Positions 7,266 to 10,193 of a DNA stretch of 10,193 bases are shown here, piece by piece. Source of the stretch: an uncultured Johnsonella sp. (GTDB taxonomy: Bacteria > Bacillota > Clostridia > Lachnospirales > Lachnospiraceae). Location of the stretch: contig CAJPUK010000078.1 in the NCBI GenBank assembly GCA_905373785.1, forward strand, positions 1 to 10,193. The letters run 5' to 3'. Below the pieces are notes generated by a model, which made no database searches, was not told where the DNA came from, and was given only the letters and a program-made list of their open reading frames with translations. The number at the start of each line of letters is the position of its first letter. The first letter of the stretch is position 1. A program made the position numbers and the translations under genes.

Positions 7266-8234
7266 TTATTTTAATAATTCAATATATTGTTTCATATCTT
7301 CAGTTTGTTTATTGATCTCATCAATAATTTCTTTTTCATCCGCTTCCCAAGCTTTCATTCCCATATCTTCCATAAAAGCTTGGAATTCAGGATCGGCATA
7401 CACTTTTTTAATGTAATCAATAAGGATTTGCTTCTTCGCTTCATCTACATCGGAACGAACCGCAAAATAATCCATTCCTACAAATTCAGCATCTATTCCT
7501 TGTGATTTGAATGAGGGGATATTTCCTATTCCTTCCACATCAATACCCTCAGGTATGAAGGTTCCAAGGCAGGCAAACTCTCCGCTCTTTACATACTCAC
7601 GATATACAGGCGGTGAACCTATAGCTATATCTACATGACCTCCGGCAAGTGCATTGATAGCTTCCTGACCTCCGTCAAAAGGAACCGCCTCTGCCGGAAT
7701 ACCGAGTTTTTCAAACAGTAGACTTATCATAGTAAAACTGTCATTACCCGGTCCGCCCGTAGTTGCGTATTTAACTGTTTTTCCTGACTTACCATATTCT
7801 TTTAAGTCTTCTAATGTGGAAATGCCGCTATTCTTAGGATTACTTAACACTACAAACTCCACCTGTCTCATACCGATCAGAGGGCTTATGTCCTCAAGTT
7901 TATAATTAGTTCCCTGTATAAAATTAGGTGTTAATGAAAAAAGCGGACCGTTGCTTACTATCATGGTATAACCGTCAGAATCCTTAGCCATAAAATCACT
8001 CATTGCAACAGTTCCCGAACCGCCGGTGTGGTTTTCTACAATTACAGGTACTCCCAAATACTTTTCTCCATAAGAAGCAACCTTTCTTGCAATAGTATCC
8101 GGACCGCCTCCTACAGACCAAGGCATAATAATGGTAACTTGTTTTGACGGAAATGTTTCTTCTTTCTTTTTACAGCCGAAAAGTGACAATGCTGCACATC
8201 CCACCAATAAACCTATCAAAGCTTTTTTACACAT
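7266..8234 (-). CDS. tctC: TTT transporter solute-binding lipoprotein TctC
   Basis: A 322-residue extracytoplasmic binding protein of the TctC/Bug family. Residues 1-20 are a lipoprotein signal peptide with a lipobox ending LFGC (C21 would be lipidated), followed by a charged KKKEE linker; F at the -2 position of the lipobox is a little unusual. Family motifs are IIMPWSVGGGPDTIAR (35-50, the first ligand loop), ENHTGGSGTVAM (67-78), TTGGPGNDSF (158-167) and PFDGGQEAINALAGGHVD (185-202, the second loop). Known members bind carboxylates and other small solutes through these two loops. The start is set by GGGAGGTAG 9 bases upstream. First transporter gene in the operon, 19 bases after the hydrolase gene. 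Substrate unknown. Confidence 0.96.
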   Translation of the reverse strand: MCKKALIGLLVGCAALSLFGCKKKEETFPSKQVTIIMPWSVGGGPDTIARKVASYGEKYLGVPVIVENHTGGSGTVAMSDFMAKDSDGYTMIVSNGPLFSLTPNFIQGTNYKLEDISPLIGMRQVEFVVLSNPKNSGISTLEDLKEYGKSGKTVKYATTGGPGNDSFTMISLLFEKLGIPAEAVPFDGGQEAINALAGGHVDIAIGSPPVYREYVKSGEFACLGTFIPEGIDVEGIGNIPSFKSQGIDAEFVGMDYFAVRSDVDEAKKQILIDYIKKVYADPEFQAFMEDMGMKAWEADEKEIIDEINKQTEDMKQYIELLK

Positions 8235-8253
8235 ATAACTCTACCTCCCTTTT

Positions 8254-9228
8254 TTATTTTTTATATCTGTAAGCCATAGCTTCATCTATTTCAAATTCAA
8301 TACTCCCATTGCCATACTCAACTTCTTTTAAATACTCATACTCTCTTGAAGGATCTGTAAACAGCACCTTAATATCTCTTCCATCTTCTTTTGCCCATTT
8401 TTTAAGCAGTTCATATATTTGCGGATTGGCACTGTTATACCTCCTCTCGGATGAGGCTGTCGTAATGCAAAATTCAATCGGCATTACCCTCATAAACCTC
8501 TCATCTACTGCGTCAAGCTGACCATGATGCGGAATTTTTATAAAGTTGATATCTTTTATACACTCTTTTATTCCTTCAGACCAGTTTGCAGGTATATTGT
8601 CGGCACAAAACAGTCCCTTAAAGCTCTTATACTCAAGTTTTAGTAACAAGCTCGTATGATTGGACATAGCATCCATTTGATCAACTAATGCTTGCGCCTG
8701 CTCAAAATTTTTACACTCATACAAGCTCTTATAATACTGTAAAAACTTATCTGTAATATCAGGACTTGCTCCAAGTACGCTCACATCTATGCCGGCAATA
8801 TTTCTTTTATCTCCTACACATAAGGTCTCAACCTTAATATTATTTTTCCTAAAAAAGTCTAAAGCCTGTGCAAATTCATTTAACGCCCTGCTAAATAATT
8901 TACTGCTGTTTTTATTAAACTCTTTATCTTCAATAAATTCAATTTTTTTAACTTTTTCAAAATCTTTGGGAATCCACACCCTTGATATGGAAAAAGACTT
9001 AATAATGCTATCTAAGTTTCCCACATGATCTTCATGAATGTGTGTAAGTATTAATTCATCTATGTGGCTTATTTTTTCTTTTTCTAAGAACTTGACTATA
9101 TTTATTCTTTCTTCATAGCCTTCATACTCCGATTCTAAACCGCTGCCGGTATCAATAAGCATATTTACGTTATCTGATTGAAATAAAAAGGCATCTCCAT
9201 AGCCTACATTTACACAATTTAGTTTCAT
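8254..9228 (-). CDS. Soluble ComEC-type metallo-beta-lactamase-fold hydrolase
   Basis: A 324-residue cytosolic protein with no signal peptide or membrane segment. It resembles the free-standing version of the C-terminal hydrolase domain of ComEC/Rec2: NVGYGDAFLF at residues 7-16 (ComEC has DVGQGDA), LIDTG (24-28), the metal-binding motif THIHEDHVG (62-70), SNHTSLLLKL (189-198), a likely metal-bridging aspartate in FCAD (D210), KIPHHG (231-236) and ITTASSERRYNSANP (255-269). All metal ligands appear intact, so an active hydrolase is expected. The fold covers nucleases, phosphodiesterases, lactonases and thioesterases, and the substrate cannot be told. It follows the PfkB gene by 25 bases and precedes tctC by 19. 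The ribosome binding site is modest (GGTAGAAG close to the ATG). The central insert (about 95-185) is helical and not recognised. Confidence 0.88.
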   Translation of the reverse strand: MKLNCVNVGYGDAFLFQSDNVNMLIDTGSGLESEYEGYEERINIVKFLEKEKISHIDELILTHIHEDHVGNLDSIIKSFSISRVWIPKDFEKVKKIEFIEDKEFNKNSSKLFSRALNEFAQALDFFRKNNIKVETLCVGDKRNIAGIDVSVLGASPDITDKFLQYYKSLYECKNFEQAQALVDQMDAMSNHTSLLLKLEYKSFKGLFCADNIPANWSEGIKECIKDINFIKIPHHGQLDAVDERFMRVMPIEFCITTASSERRYNSANPQIYELLKKWAKEDGRDIKVLFTDPSREYEYLKEVEYGNGSIEFEIDEAMAYRYKK

Positions 9229-9253
9229 ATCTTCTACCGCTTTCTATAGTAAT

Positions 9254-10129
9254 TTATGACAAATAAAACTCTTTAATATATTTTTCAACCTCCAAACGAT
9301 CATACATAAACGGTCCCGGATTTTCCATTTTTAAACTGACTGTGGCTGCGGCAATAAGTAACGCTTCACCTATCGAACTGTTAAGTCTTTCAGTTATATA
9401 TGTACTAAAGCAGGTGTCCCCCCTTCCGCTTCTTCCCGAAAGATTACGAGGCTTTAGAGCTTTGGCATAGGTTTTACCGTCTTTATAAACGATTACTTCC
9501 GTATTGTGTGTAATCATTACTTCCTTTGCCCCCCAGTCTGCAAGTATTTTTGCAGCCTCATATCTGTCCTCTGTTCCTGTAAGTACCGTAGCTTCCATAG
9601 CATCTGTTTTTAAAAAATCTATCATAGGTAAGTATTTTAACTTATTTTCCCAGTCCTTATATTCCATACTGTCTTTATCCATATGCCTAAGAACGCCCTG
9701 CACATCCAATGCAATTTTACCTTTATTAAATACATATTCTATTATATCTTCATTCAGATCTCCGCTCATCAAACCTGCTATATGATATATCTTTGTATCA
9801 ATATTCGGAATATCGGAGGTCTTATAAGGCTCTATCTTTGATATGGCAACCGATGTTCTTTTTTCCTTATCAGCTGTATGATATTGATTCTTTATAGATG
9901 TATTGGTAGGTGAAAAAGCATGGTATACATCTACATTCTTTGCTTTAGAAAAAACCTCATCAACTTGCTTGCTATCCTTAGATTTTGGAAGAACCGCCAC
10001 TTTATGTCCCATATTGCCGGCTGCAAAACCGGAATATACAACCGCACCTCCAAGTTCATGTAATGTAAAACCGTCATAATCAATATTAATATCTTCTGAT
10101 ATCTGCCCTAAAATAAACAAATCATACAT
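9254..10129 (-). CDS. PfkB-family carbohydrate kinase with a GRGD active-site variant
   Basis: A 291-residue ribokinase-like (PfkB) kinase, which would phosphorylate a sugar, sugar acid or nucleoside with ATP in the cytosol. Visible features are the N-terminal ILGQISEDINIDY, the substrate-side diglycine region LGGAVVYSGFAAGNMG (26-41), LDVQGVLRHM (141-150) and the C-terminal signature SGRSGRGDTCFSTYI (231-245). D238 is the expected catalytic base, but the usual TGAGD reads SGRGD. The ATG at 10129 is preferred over the in-frame GTG at 10141 because the GTG lies inside the ribosome binding site AGGTGGGG, 6 bases before the ATG. It is the first gene of the operon seen in the window; earlier genes beyond the edge cannot be excluded. 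Substrate unknown; DVQGxLR-like stretches occur in several PfkB branches and do not settle it. Confidence 0.9.
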   Translation of the reverse strand: MYDLFILGQISEDINIDYDGFTLHELGGAVVYSGFAAGNMGHKVAVLPKSKDSKQVDEVFSKAKNVDVYHAFSPTNTSIKNQYHTADKEKRTSVAISKIEPYKTSDIPNIDTKIYHIAGLMSGDLNEDIIEYVFNKGKIALDVQGVLRHMDKDSMEYKDWENKLKYLPMIDFLKTDAMEATVLTGTEDRYEAAKILADWGAKEVMITHNTEVIVYKDGKTYAKALKPRNLSGRSGRGDTCFSTYITERLNSSIGEALLIAAATVSLKMENPGPFMYDRLEVEKYIKEFYLS

Positions 10130-10193
10130 AACTATCCCCACCTTTAACTCTATAACAATATTACATTAATTTTATATAAAGTTATTGTAATAT
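10130..10193 (-). other. AT-rich leader region upstream of the PfkB gene (window edge)
   Basis: Besides the ribosome binding site this stretch is nearly all A and T. It holds a 7-base inverted repeat, ATATTAC at 10158-10164 and GTAATAT at 10187-10193, and TATAAA-like sequences on the minus strand. A -10 box could lie here with its -35 box beyond the window, but no complete promoter can be shown. Confidence 0.3.
10136..10143 (-). promoter_or_regulatory. Ribosome binding site that decides the PfkB start
   Basis: AGGTGGGG on the minus strand, 6 bases before the ATG at 10129. It contains the alternative GTG start at 10141, which would have no binding site of its own, so the shorter protein is preferred. 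Confidence 0.7.

Noticed and set aside
10139..10141. GTG as start of the PfkB gene
   Set aside because: The GTG is part of the ribosome binding site AGGTGGGG for the ATG at 10129, and the four extra residues are not family-conserved.

Overview
The window carries nine protein-coding genes, all on the minus strand, so transcription runs from the high coordinates to the low ones. Strong AGGAGG-type ribosome binding sites, a lipoprotein-type binding protein, AT-rich spacers and a moderate-to-low GC content point to a Bacillota genome. A gut or oral Clostridia/Lachnospiraceae relative is the best guess; this rests on style of sequence and not on a marker gene. No rRNA, tRNA, CRISPR array, transposase or regulator gene is visible.

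Region 1 (about 10193 to 4061) reads as one long transcription unit of six tightly packed genes: a PfkB-family sugar kinase, a soluble ComEC-type metallo-beta-lactamase-fold hydrolase, the three parts of a tripartite tricarboxylate (TTT) transporter in the order tctC, tctB, tctA, and a secreted Vps62/DUF946-like protein. Gaps are 25, 19, 17, 13 and 0 bases, and the last gene starts directly at the tctA stop codon. An intrinsic terminator about 140 bases past the last gene closes the unit. The transporter would capture an unknown, probably carboxylated, solute outside the cell and import it by ion symport. The kinase and hydrolase are candidates for processing it. The Vps62-like gene is much richer in AT than the transporter genes and looks like a later addition.

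Region 2 (4048 to 1775) is a two-gene unit with its own extended -10 promoter: a CPA-type cation/proton antiporter followed 10 bases later by a divergent MgtC/SapB-family membrane protein. It ends in a long hairpin terminator that begins at the mgtC-like stop codon.

Region 3 (about 1731 to 46) is a single-gene unit with a good sigma-A-type promoter driving a ClC chloride/proton antiporter with a C-terminal TrkA-C (RCK_C) domain. Regions 2 and 3 together form an ion and pH homeostasis block.

The most unusual parts are the mixed kinase/hydrolase/TTT/Vps62 operon, the AT-rich exported Vps62-like gene coupled to tctA, the altered GAGD motif of the kinase, and the loss of the glycine-rich motif in the MgtC-like protein.
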